From Nitrospiraceae bacterium UBA2600 (GTDB lineage: Bacteria > Nitrospirota > Thermodesulfovibrionia > Thermodesulfovibrionales > Thermodesulfovibrionaceae): DNA of 64,000 nucleotides. Made by a program: the position numbers and the translations under genes. The stretch is taken from NCBI GenBank assembly GCA_002339325.1, contig DDKK01000024.1, positions 26,613 to 90,612 on the forward strand. Direction: 5' to 3'. Under the pieces are notes generated by a model that was not told the DNA's origin, made no database searches, and saw only the letters and a list, made by a program, of their open reading frames with translations. Shown one piece after another: positions 1 through 7,189 of this stretch (position 1 is the stretch's first letter; each line of letters starts with the position of its first letter).

Positions 1-706
1 CCTCAACTCCGGCTAACTTCCCCATATTCTTTAAATTCTGCCAAAATCGCTGACGAGTCATTGGTTGACCACGGTTATTCAAAAAGAGATAATCCGATGC
101 CCTGTTTTTTATGAGCCTTGGTCTAAGGTCAAAGATATATTTTTTTATACCCTCAAGGGTCCGCTGGGCAACGGGAACAATTCTTTCCCTCTCTCCCTTA
201 CCTATTATTCTTATGAAACCAGCTTCAAAATTTATATCGGCTATTTTAATTTTTACTAACTCACTGACCCTTAGTCCCGTTGCATACATTAACTCGAGCA
301 TCACGATGTCCCGAAGAAAATATTTACTGTTCATAATAACAGACAAAAGCTTTTTTACATCATCTACAGGTAATGCCTTTGGAAGTCTTAGCCATTGTTT
401 AGGAGACTTAATTCCTTCCACAGGGTCTTGAGATATGAGATTATTCAAAATCAGAAACCTAAAAAACTGTTTAATAGAAGATAGAATTCTTGCTATTGAG
501 GAGGCAGAATATGCTTTTTCTTTAAGGGTTAAAAAGAACTGTATTACGTCCTCTCTACTACAACTCATTAAAGATAAATTACTTTCATTAAGATGGGAGA
601 TGAAGATTTTCAGATCAGTCTCGTATGATTTTACAGTGTTAATTGAGAGAGCTTTTTCTGTGATACAATAATTGAGAAACTTTTTAAGAAGTTCCCTTTC
701 TTCCAT
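1..706 (-). CDS. xerD: Tyrosine recombinase XerD (partial, C-terminus outside window)
   Basis: The reverse strand reads open from an ATG at 706 to the window edge (about 235 residues), so the gene is cut by the window. XerC/XerD recombinases resolve chromosome dimers at dif. The N-terminal SAM-like core-binding domain (about residues 1-95) is followed by the catalytic domain. Two catalytic residues are visible: Arg146 in GLRVSEL and the beta-hairpin Lys170 in GKGERERIVP. The stretch LFLNNRGQPMTRQ is typical of XerD. The HxxR, His/Trp and Tyr nucleophile lie beyond position 1. The start overlaps the end of the nuclease gene by 23 bases, so translation is probably coupled. XerC is the alternative, since the paralogues are hard to tell apart without the C-terminus. 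Confidence 0.9.
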   Translation of the reverse strand, partial: MEERELLKKFLNYCITEKALSINTVKSYETDLKIFISHLNESNLSLMSCSREDVIQFFLTLKEKAYSASSIARILSSIKQFFRFLILNNLISQDPVEGIKSPKQWLRLPKALPVDDVKKLLSVIMNSKYFLRDIVMLELMYATGLRVSELVKIKIADINFEAGFIRIIGKGERERIVPVAQRTLEGIKKYIFDLRPRLIKNRASDYLFLNNRGQPMTRQRFWQNLKNMGKLAGVE

Positions 707-1478
707 TACCAACAAACTCTTCTATTCCCGCCTGCATGCGAAGCATTTTGTAAAAAATCTGACCCAACTTGAAAAGATTTTCCGTATCAGCCCTGTTGTA
801 AGCAATTAGATATTCAAGACTTTCTGTGTGGCCATTTAAATAAGCCTTCCAGAATTTTACTGCATCATAACCATTAAGTCCCTTTAGGTCTTCATCTCGT
901 TCGATTAAAAACATCGTTTCCAGTTTCTTTAATCCTCCCTGAATACCAAGTCTTTTTCCTGCCCAAAAAAGGTCGAAATGAGGAATATGGTCTATCTGCA
1001 GATTAGGAAACTCTTTCTTAAGAAAGGGAATATCAAAAATACTTCCATAAAAGGTAATTAGATACTTATAACCATCTAAGGCTTCTTGAAGACTCTCCTC
1101 TGTTAGATTTTCACCCCTCACAAAAGCTCTATAACCCTCAACAGAATACAGGCCGACCACAGTAACATAGCCACCTTTCTCTGCAGTAAAACCGTTTGTT
1201 TCTATATCAAGACAGACTGCCTCATTTACAAATTTTTCAAAAAGCCTCCAATGTTCTCTTTTCTTTAAGTATTTTGAGAAAAATAGACAATCTTTAGAAT
1301 TAAGTGATTCGGAAGCTCTGCAAAGAAAGTCGTCATAATGTTTTTTTCTCTCGCCTTCTATGTCAAGAATACTTTTACAACAACAGAAATCTTCCCATGT
1401 GAGAATTCCCTCTTGCCATAATTTTCTTTCTCGTTTTTCTCCTATTCCATTAAGAAGAAGAAAGGTGTGCCTAATCAT
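684..1478 (-). CDS. Ribonuclease H-like (YprB-type) DEDD exonuclease
   Basis: This 264-residue protein carries an RNase H-like 3'-5' exonuclease fold. The first acidic pair is in CLDIETNG, and a late Asp lies in the YNRADTENL motif, as in DEDD exonucleases and the YprB family. The N-terminal stretch around LLNGIGEKRERKLW resembles a helix-hairpin-helix DNA-contact element. Its substrate is not known; a role in nucleic acid trimming is inferred. I chose the ATG at 1478, because a TATAAT box sits exactly 6 bases upstream and no Shine-Dalgarno is present. A TTG six codons further upstream (1496) would lie upstream of that box. It is followed by, and overlaps, xerD. Confidence 0.8.
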   Translation of the reverse strand: MIRHTFLLLNGIGEKRERKLWQEGILTWEDFCCCKSILDIEGERKKHYDDFLCRASESLNSKDCLFFSKYLKKREHWRLFEKFVNEAVCLDIETNGFTAEKGGYVTVVGLYSVEGYRAFVRGENLTEESLQEALDGYKYLITFYGSIFDIPFLKKEFPNLQIDHIPHFDLFWAGKRLGIQGGLKKLETMFLIERDEDLKGLNGYDAVKFWKAYLNGHTESLEYLIAYNRADTENLFKLGQIFYKMLRMQAGIEEFVGNGRKGTS

Positions 1479-1484
1479 AGACTT

Positions 1485-1490
1485 ATTATA
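1485..1490 (-). promoter_or_regulatory. -10 box of putative leaderless promoter for the YprB-like gene
   Basis: A perfect TATAAT on the reverse strand ends 6 bases before the ATG at 1478, so transcription would start at or next to the A of the start codon. No Shine-Dalgarno is seen. The -35 region at 17-18 bases spacing is poor (TTCCCT). Similar spacing recurs at 13319, 14470, 14487 and 55830. Confidence 0.5.
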
Positions 1491-1532
1491 TCTCAAATTA
1501 AACAGAGAGGGAAAGGGAACTTTAAATTGACT

Positions 1533-2660
1533 CTATTTTTTCTTTACCTCAATAATTGTAATCTCAGGAGGCGCAAATATTCGTACAGGTGGTCCCCATG
1601 TTCCAGTGCCCCTGCTTATGTAAAGATATTTGTTTCTACCGAAATCTATTAGTCCTGCATCTTTTTTATAGTAAAGTTTTGTCAGAAGACTAAAAGGAAA
1701 AAACTGTCCTTTGTGAGTATGTCCGGAGAGTTGTAAATCCATTGATTGAAACAACTCCTTTTCAATTGATGGTCTGTGATTAAGGAGAATTGTATAACCA
1801 TTGTTTTTAAAGGAATCAATTAGAGATTTTCTGTCAACATTTAAGCTCTGTCCGTATCTTAAAGCCTCTGTATCGTCTAAGCCTATTAAATTAATATTTA
1901 AGTCTTCTATTACAAAAAGACTATCTCTTAAGAGCTTAAAACCTGCTCTTTCTGTAAAATAAATAGACTTATCAATGCCAGCATAAAACTCATGATTTCC
2001 TGTTATGGCAAATTTTCCGTAGGGAGGAGCAATCTCTGCAAATATATCTGCCAAGTGATTAATGCTGTCTGTCTGAGCATCTACAAGGTCTCCCGTTGAT
2101 ATTACCATATCAGGTTTGGCTTGTTTTATTATTTCTGCAATCTTTTTAATTCGATTGTCTCTCACAATCAGCCCAATGTGCACATCCGATATCTGTAGGA
2201 TTTTTATGTCTCTACTAACTTTATCGGAGCTAATGAAAACTCTTTCTGTCTTTATTTTTAAGGCTTCAAAGTATCCATAAATTAGAAAAGAAATTGAGAG
2301 AAATAGAGGAAAAAGAAAATTGAAAAATACAGGTATTCGGGAATAGAAATTCTGATTAAATATTTTGGATATTATTAACACTGATAATCTCACAATGTCA
2401 GTCATAATCCCAAAAAACAGAAACAAAACCACAAAGGCCATCCATATATATCCCACCCACGATAATGTTATTGCAAAGGCCTCATATCCATGCTTTTCAA
2501 GATTTCTTATCATCGCAGGAGAGAAAACCATAACTACCATCAAAAAACCAACTATTAGCTGAAGATAACCTTTTAAATTAAGTGCTGCCTTGAGTTTAAT
2601 AAAAAAATAAAAATTGATTAATCCATAAATGGTAAAAAACAAAATAAAAAATGTTCTCAT
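1533..2660 (-). CDS. Membrane-anchored calcineurin-like metallophosphoesterase
   Basis: This 375-residue protein has about four hydrophobic membrane segments in residues 1-140, then a calcineurin-like phosphoesterase domain. The metal-binding motifs are visible in order: SDVHIG, STGDLVD, GNHEFY and SGHTHKGQ. This layout matches the YkuE/YaeI branch, which includes lipid-linked phosphate hydrolases such as UDP-2,3-diacylglucosamine pyrophosphatase relatives. The substrate cannot be fixed from the sequence. An AAAGGA Shine-Dalgarno lies 6 bases before the ATG. It lies between the YdcF gene and the nuclease gene in the same orientation. Confidence 0.87.
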   Translation of the reverse strand: MRTFFILFFTIYGLINFYFFIKLKAALNLKGYLQLIVGFLMVVMVFSPAMIRNLEKHGYEAFAITLSWVGYIWMAFVVLFLFFGIMTDIVRLSVLIISKIFNQNFYSRIPVFFNFLFPLFLSISFLIYGYFEALKIKTERVFISSDKVSRDIKILQISDVHIGLIVRDNRIKKIAEIIKQAKPDMVISTGDLVDAQTDSINHLADIFAEIAPPYGKFAITGNHEFYAGIDKSIYFTERAGFKLLRDSLFVIEDLNINLIGLDDTEALRYGQSLNVDRKSLIDSFKNNGYTILLNHRPSIEKELFQSMDLQLSGHTHKGQFFPFSLLTKLYYKKDAGLIDFGRNKYLYISRGTGTWGPPVRIFAPPEITIIEVKKK

Positions 2661-2723
2661 TTTTATCCTTTCGTTTATGCTTTGATTATTTATCTTACAA
2701 CAAAGGGAAGAATAATTAAAAAA

Positions 2724-3437
2724 TTAAAAATGCAACATAAACAGGGCGATGTGCTCACGCAATGCCTTTACGGAAAGGCTCAAAGTTGCTGACTTTGGCA
2801 AAAAACTATAGATGTTGTAGCTGCCAGATATCTTTGAGTCAGCAGGATATGGTAAAACCTTAACTCCTTTATCGCTAAAATGCTTTAATGCTCTTTTCAT
2901 GTGATAGGCTGAAGTTACAAGAATTATGCTTCCATATCCTCTTTCTTTACAAATTCTAACTGTAAAATTAGCATTTTCTGCTGTATCTCTACTTTCTGTC
3001 TCCTTAATAAGTTTATTCTCAGAAATTCCCAACTCTCTGAAAAATTGATACAAGGCCTCACTGTCTGATAACTTTCCTTCTACACTACCTCCCGATAGAA
3101 TAATGGGCAGATTTGTTTCCTTAAATACATAATATCCTGCAATGGCTCTATTTACAGTATCCTCTTTAAAAGCTCCAGAGTTGTAAACACCTCCTCCGAG
3201 TATGACAATTACATCTCCTTCTAATCTCTGAGGAATACGATATTGGTTCTCAAGCTTTGAAATCAAAAAATCACTTGTTGGTTCAATTGAAAGAATATAA
3301 ATAAAAACACCACAAAAAACAGCAATAAATCTTATAATATTTTTCCTCTTTGAAAAGAGAAAAATGGCACAAAAAAATAAGATTATTAAGCCGGGAGGTA
3401 AAATTAATGCAGTGAGCAACTTCTTCAAAAAAAACAT
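2724..3437 (-). CDS. YdcF/SanA/ElyC family (DUF218) envelope protein
   Basis: This 237-residue protein has two N-terminal membrane segments (about residues 5-27 and 33-50) and then a DUF218 domain. Family marks include VIVILGGG, the Asp/Asn-rich turn around ESRDTAENA, and TSAYHMKRA. Members such as ElyC and SanA act in the inner membrane and affect peptidoglycan or envelope-carrier metabolism; the enzymatic activity is poorly defined. It starts 4 bases after the beta-grasp mini-gene and belongs to the 5'-nucleotidase operon. Confidence 0.85.
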   Translation of the reverse strand: MFFLKKLLTALILPPGLIILFFCAIFLFSKRKNIIRFIAVFCGVFIYILSIEPTSDFLISKLENQYRIPQRLEGDVIVILGGGVYNSGAFKEDTVNRAIAGYYVFKETNLPIILSGGSVEGKLSDSEALYQFFRELGISENKLIKETESRDTAENANFTVRICKERGYGSIILVTSAYHMKRALKHFSDKGVKVLPYPADSKISGSYNIYSFLPKSATLSLSVKALREHIALFMLHF

Positions 3438-3441
3438 TCAG

Positions 3442-3648
3442 TCAGCCTTTATCAAGTTCTTGTAATACCAAGACATAAATTTTTGCTCCTTCAGAAAGCT
3501 CTCCATCAAGCCCAATCTCATTTCCCCATTGGTCATATACTCTTTTACCCGTGCTCAGTTCATCAAGTAAATTCAAACTCAAAAGAGCATGTCTCACAGT
3601 CATTCCTGGGAAAATTTCAACAGGTTGTTCATTTACATAAACTTTCAT
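3442..3648 (-). CDS. Small ThiS/MoaD-like beta-grasp protein
   Basis: This 68-residue protein reads like a ubiquitin-fold beta-grasp protein: a beta-hairpin (KVYVNEQPVEIF), then GMTVRHALLSLNL as the helix, and a final strand KIYVLVLQEL. ThiS and MoaD end in Gly-Gly and carry sulfur as a thiocarboxylate. Here the end is LDKG, so classical sulfur-carrier chemistry is doubtful. Its ATG overlaps the stop of the 5'-nucleotidase gene (ATGA), so it is translationally coupled to it. The fold is inferred from sequence pattern; the function is unknown. Confidence 0.7.
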   Translation of the reverse strand: MKVYVNEQPVEIFPGMTVRHALLSLNLLDELSTGKRVYDQWGNEIGLDGELSEGAKIYVLVLQELDKG

Positions 3649-5189
3649 TTTTCTGAGACTTCCGTTATTCTGCCTTCTACAGCAGGAGCTATAATTTTTT
3701 TGTTTTTTATGTAGTCAACAACAACATCTCTAAGATATTTGCTCGTATCCGAATAGATAATTCTATCGCTAATGATTGTTCCTCCTGTTATTTCAAAATT
3801 TTTTGAAGACTTTAAAACTTCTCCAAAGGTTCTATATCCATCTCCTCCCGCAGCCAAGAAGTCATTTGTGGCAACCGTATACTCTCTGTCAATATAAAGA
3901 GGTTTATCTCCCACGTATACGCTTAATATTCTTTTGCCAGATTTTGCTTTGCTGTCATAAACAAACCTCATACCCGATATCTGAGGAAATCTTCCTGCAC
4001 CTTCCTCTATGGCAGATACACCGTGTTCAAGGGCTTCTATTATATGTTTACCAGACATTTTAATGGCAACAAGGTAATTATTGAAGGGTAAAACAGAATA
4101 GATATCTTTAACCTTAATTTCGCCCTTTTTTATTCCCTTTCTTATACCACCACCATTTATTATTGCCACATCTGCACCTGTCTTTTCTCTTATCACATCT
4201 GCGATAAAATTACCGAGATTGGTCTCTTTTTTTCTGACATGCTCTCCATCTAAATCATTTGTTGCTAATCCAATCCTTTCATCGAGGATAGAATTAACCA
4301 TCTCATTGTATCTATTAACTATTGTACTTATGTCTTTGTCTTCTGTAAAACTCTCAGGAACTATCTCTATTAGATGTCCGCTGAATTTTTCTATCTTTTT
4401 TCTATCAACAGTCAGGTCTAAAACCCCAAGAGCCTTGCCGTGTTCCCATGCTTGAACAATAATTGTATTGCCAATTACAACAGGCTTTTCTATTTTTGTG
4501 TGCGAATGTCCACCTACTATTAGATTAATTCCCTTGACTTTTTCTGCAAGTAATCTGTCCGCATAAAATCCAAGATGAGACACAACAACAATCAAGTCAA
4601 CCTTCTCTTGCACTTGCTTCAAAATACTTTCAATAGTTCTATCGACAGGCTCAAATCTGAGGCCTGCAACATTTTTGGGATGCGTTGCCGTTACAGTTTC
4701 TTCAGTCACTACACCAATTATTGCTATCTTTACACCAGATAACTCTTTAACTAAAAAAGGTTTAAGAAGCTCTAAGCCATTAACATTTGCACCTAAAACT
4801 GGAAAGTTTGCCTCGGCAATCCTCTTTTTTAGAGTCTCCTTTCCAAAATCAAATTCATGATTACCAACGACCATTGCATCAAAGCCTATAGCATTCATCA
4901 GCTCTATAACGGACTTACCTTCTGTAAGATTTGCCCAGTTGTCACCCTGAATCATATCTCCTGCCGAGAGCAGAAGAGTAGGTTTTTCGCCTCTGAGCTT
5001 CTTTATTACACTTGCAAGATAAGATGCGCCACCCATTAACTTTTCTGAGCCGACAGGTCTGTAGCTTTCTGCAAAACCATGAAAGTCGTTAACATGAAGA
5101 ATTCTGATTTCAACAGGTTCTGCGAAAACATTCTGATAGACAAGTAGAATAAAAATAATAATCTTAACACAGAAAACAAACCTTTTCAT
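3645..5189 (-). CDS. ushA: Periplasmic 5'-nucleotidase / UDP-sugar hydrolase
   Basis: This 514-residue protein begins with a signal peptide ending near NVFAEP. The N-terminal metallophosphoesterase domain contains LHVNDFHGF, GDMIQGD, GNHEFDFG and GGHSHTK, which hold the dinuclear metal site. The C-terminal 5'-nucleotidase domain contains NGGGIRKG and NDFLAAGGDGY. The family hydrolyses nucleotides, UDP-sugars or 2',3'-cyclic nucleotides in the periplasm for scavenging. A GGGAG Shine-Dalgarno precedes the ATG. A possible extended -10 (TGCTATACC) lies in the 126-base gap upstream. The symbol is by family; substrate preference is unproven. Confidence 0.9.
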   Translation of the reverse strand: MKRFVFCVKIIIFILLVYQNVFAEPVEIRILHVNDFHGFAESYRPVGSEKLMGGASYLASVIKKLRGEKPTLLLSAGDMIQGDNWANLTEGKSVIELMNAIGFDAMVVGNHEFDFGKETLKKRIAEANFPVLGANVNGLELLKPFLVKELSGVKIAIIGVVTEETVTATHPKNVAGLRFEPVDRTIESILKQVQEKVDLIVVVSHLGFYADRLLAEKVKGINLIVGGHSHTKIEKPVVIGNTIIVQAWEHGKALGVLDLTVDRKKIEKFSGHLIEIVPESFTEDKDISTIVNRYNEMVNSILDERIGLATNDLDGEHVRKKETNLGNFIADVIREKTGADVAIINGGGIRKGIKKGEIKVKDIYSVLPFNNYLVAIKMSGKHIIEALEHGVSAIEEGAGRFPQISGMRFVYDSKAKSGKRILSVYVGDKPLYIDREYTVATNDFLAAGGDGYRTFGEVLKSSKNFEITGGTIISDRIIYSDTSKYLRDVVVDYIKNKKIIAPAVEGRITEVSEK

Positions 5190-5315
5190 TTGATTTCTCC
5201 CTTATTTATTAATTTAAGCTTTTTTGGAACTGCCAATAGGTATAGCATAATAAGAATAAAACAAAAATAATCTTTTATTCATCCTTCTGTATGCCAGCTC
5301 TTATTATTTCTCTAA

Positions 5316-6341
5316 TCAGTTTATCTCATAAAACTTCCACTTTATGTTGGTTTTTCCCTCACATCCTCCCTCAGGACATCTTAATGTCCGTTCTTGAAAG
5401 TAATCATATCCACAGGACAACTCCATAGATGGATTAAAAGGAGGGATTGACGATAATTCAACTGATTTAAAGCCCTCCATTTTTGAGCCTTTCTTTATAA
5501 TATCCCTGATACTAAACCCACCAATTATGATATTTATACTGTCATTTCTGTATTTGTTACACTCAGGAAAGTTGGTTCCTACTTGTTCTTTTCCATCAAT
5601 TGATATTAAAGTTCCATTTTTGTAAACGCTATAAAATCCTCTATTTTTAGCCAGTTCTTTCTTGTTCTCATTTGTTAACTCCAATTCTTTTGAGAAATCA
5701 AAGTTTTTTATGAATCTTCCTAAGGGATGCATGGTTAAATCAAATTTTCTGTCAATTGTAAAAATCCTGCTTAAGCCTCCTTGATAATAGGATATAAGCT
5801 TCGGACAACCTTTATTCGGCAGATTATTCCTGCGTTCTTCGGCAAAACTAAGGCTAATCCATAATTCATCGGGTCTGTAATTCTCATAAAGCCTGTTTGA
5901 TTCCTCCCTTTGAAATTTCCAAAAACCGCTTATCATCACAAAGGTATTACCAAATCTATATAAGTTGGTAGATTTGCGTTTACTTTCATCATAATTTATC
6001 TGACAGGTTATTATTCCAAAAATATCTCCCTTTTTACACTTCCTATTCATCGAATCACAAGCTTTGATAGATTGACGGTAATCTTCTAAATACTCTTTCT
6101 TACATCTGTCTATATGTTGCTCAATACACTTAGAAGAGTTCTCTCCTGCGGACCTACAAAGTTCTGAAAAGTATTCTGTCCTTGAATACTGACAGAAAAT
6201 AGCACGCATTTTATACCATTCTTCGTTTTCTTTTCTACATTTATTTAACGCTTCTTTGCAGTTTATCTTTTCAGAAAAGGCTATTGAGGGAGTAATTATA
6301 AAAAACATTAAAAAAATTAAAACCAATCTTCGTCTAATCAC
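5316..6341 (-). CDS. Secreted Cys-rich protein of unknown function
   Basis: I do not recognise this 341-residue protein. It starts with GTG 6 bases after an AGGAGG Shine-Dalgarno and has a clear signal peptide ending near AFSEK. Residues 25-115 are charged and probably helical, with about ten cysteines in pairs such as CKEALNKC, CIEQHIDRC and CDSMNRKC, which suggests disulfide-linked helical hairpins in the periplasm. The C-terminal end has another group, including CPEGGCEG. It follows a short putative lipoprotein gene by 14 bases. It may be a lineage-specific envelope protein. Confidence 0.72.
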   Translation of the reverse strand: MIRRRLVLIFLMFFIITPSIAFSEKINCKEALNKCRKENEEWYKMRAIFCQYSRTEYFSELCRSAGENSSKCIEQHIDRCKKEYLEDYRQSIKACDSMNRKCKKGDIFGIITCQINYDESKRKSTNLYRFGNTFVMISGFWKFQREESNRLYENYRPDELWISLSFAEERRNNLPNKGCPKLISYYQGGLSRIFTIDRKFDLTMHPLGRFIKNFDFSKELELTNENKKELAKNRGFYSVYKNGTLISIDGKEQVGTNFPECNKYRNDSINIIIGGFSIRDIIKKGSKMEGFKSVELSSIPPFNPSMELSCGYDYFQERTLRCPEGGCEGKTNIKWKFYEIN

Positions 6342-6355
6342 AATTTCCTCCTGTT

Positions 6356-6565
6356 TTACATCTCTTTTAAATCCCCCTCAAAATTTTTAGATAAAAGCTC
6401 TACGCATAAATATAAGACCTGTTCATATTTGAAGAATTCTGAGTTACATATAACAGGCTCATACACATACCCTTGTTCTTTAATTCTATACCAATATTTA
6501 TTGGATAAATTTTTATTGCAGGGTAGGAATGAGAACGCAATACTCAGTAAAACTGGAGTTATCAT
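6356..6565 (-). CDS. Small putative lipoprotein or secreted peptide
   Basis: This 69-residue reading frame starts with a short hydrophobic stretch followed by FLPC, which could be a lipobox although it is short and lacks basic residues before it. An AAAGGA sequence lies 8 bases before the ATG, and a TATTAT box lies about 45 bases upstream. It is 14 bases from the Cys-rich gene at 5316-6341 and probably shares its mRNA. No homologue is recognised. It could be a spurious frame, but the ribosome site and spacing support expression. Confidence 0.5.
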   Translation of the reverse strand: MITPVLLSIAFSFLPCNKNLSNKYWYRIKEQGYVYEPVICNSEFFKYEQVLYLCVELLSKNFEGDLKEM

Positions 6566-6675
6566 TTTACTTATCCTTTAAAAAGTTCTTATCAACATAA
6601 TATCTTTTAATCAAAAGGCCAATAAAAATACAGTCTAATGAGTTCTTACTTAAATGACTTTTTTCTTAAAGTTAG

Positions 6676-7101
6676 CTATTTACATTCACCAATCCATTTA
6701 CCATTCATTTTCTGCGTAATCTCCATTCCTCCGTGTTTAATTTTGCTAACACCATCAAAGGTTGTACCCTTGTAAGTTATTGTTCCCTCGGTGATTAATT
6801 TTCCATCGGGAGTTTGACATTCTGTTAACCAAGAAACTGTATCACCCTTAAATTCCTGTTTAATAGTTTTACATTGCTGATTTTTTGCATCCACTTTCTC
6901 TGGCACAAATTTGTCTTTTGTTATACACTGTGTGAAAGTCTGAGGAGGCATCTGAAAAGGCATCTTTCCAGTTGCTTCCATCTGAACAGTTATCTCCCAT
7001 TTACCTTCCTTCATGTTAGGCCCCTCTGCTTTTTTAGAACAGGCTGAAATTAAAAACACCAGAGAAAGCACAGTTAACAATAAACCTTTCGTCATTTTCA
7101 A
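6676..7101 (-). CDS. DUF3617 family lipoprotein
   Basis: This 141-residue protein has a lipoprotein signal with lipobox LISAC (Cys21). The mature part starts with GKWEITVQME and continues with the conserved CITKDKF and a pattern of paired cysteines, typical of DUF3617 envelope proteins. The biochemical function of the family is unknown. It is a single-gene unit: a near-consensus promoter and a GGAGG Shine-Dalgarno lie just upstream, and leuS downstream of it has its own start. Confidence 0.85.
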   Translation of the reverse strand: MKMTKGLLLTVLSLVFLISACSKKAEGPNMKEGKWEITVQMEATGKMPFQMPPQTFTQCITKDKFVPEKVDAKNQQCKTIKQEFKGDTVSWLTECQTPDGKLITEGTITYKGTTFDGVSKIKHGGMEITQKMNGKWIGECK

Positions 7102-7125
7102 TCCTCCGTTTTTTTATTTGTTTGA

Positions 7126-7154
7126 ATTGTATCAATTAATATGAACTTTGTCAA
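7126..7154 (-). promoter_or_regulatory. Sigma-70-type promoter for the DUF3617 lipoprotein gene
   Basis: The reverse strand shows TTGACA (7149-7154), a 17-base spacer and TACAAT (7126-7131). The expected transcription start gives a leader of about 20 bases that contains GGAGG before the ATG at 7101. Confidence 0.8.
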
Positions 7155-7189
7155 TCCCTTGGCAAGAGAGAAGAGGAAGAAACAATTTG

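Noticed and set aside
65..671. Short plus-strand open frames at the left edge
   Set aside because: The opposite strand encodes XerD with catalytic Arg and Lys, so these are shadows.
1..706. Integrase of a mobile element
   Set aside because: The sequence matches XerC/XerD housekeeping recombinases. No attachment site, excisionase or phage gene is next to it, although the left flank is outside the window.
1479..1496. TTG start for the YprB-like gene, adding six residues
   Set aside because: It would begin upstream of the likely -10 box at 1485-1490 and has no Shine-Dalgarno. The ATG at 1478 fits better.
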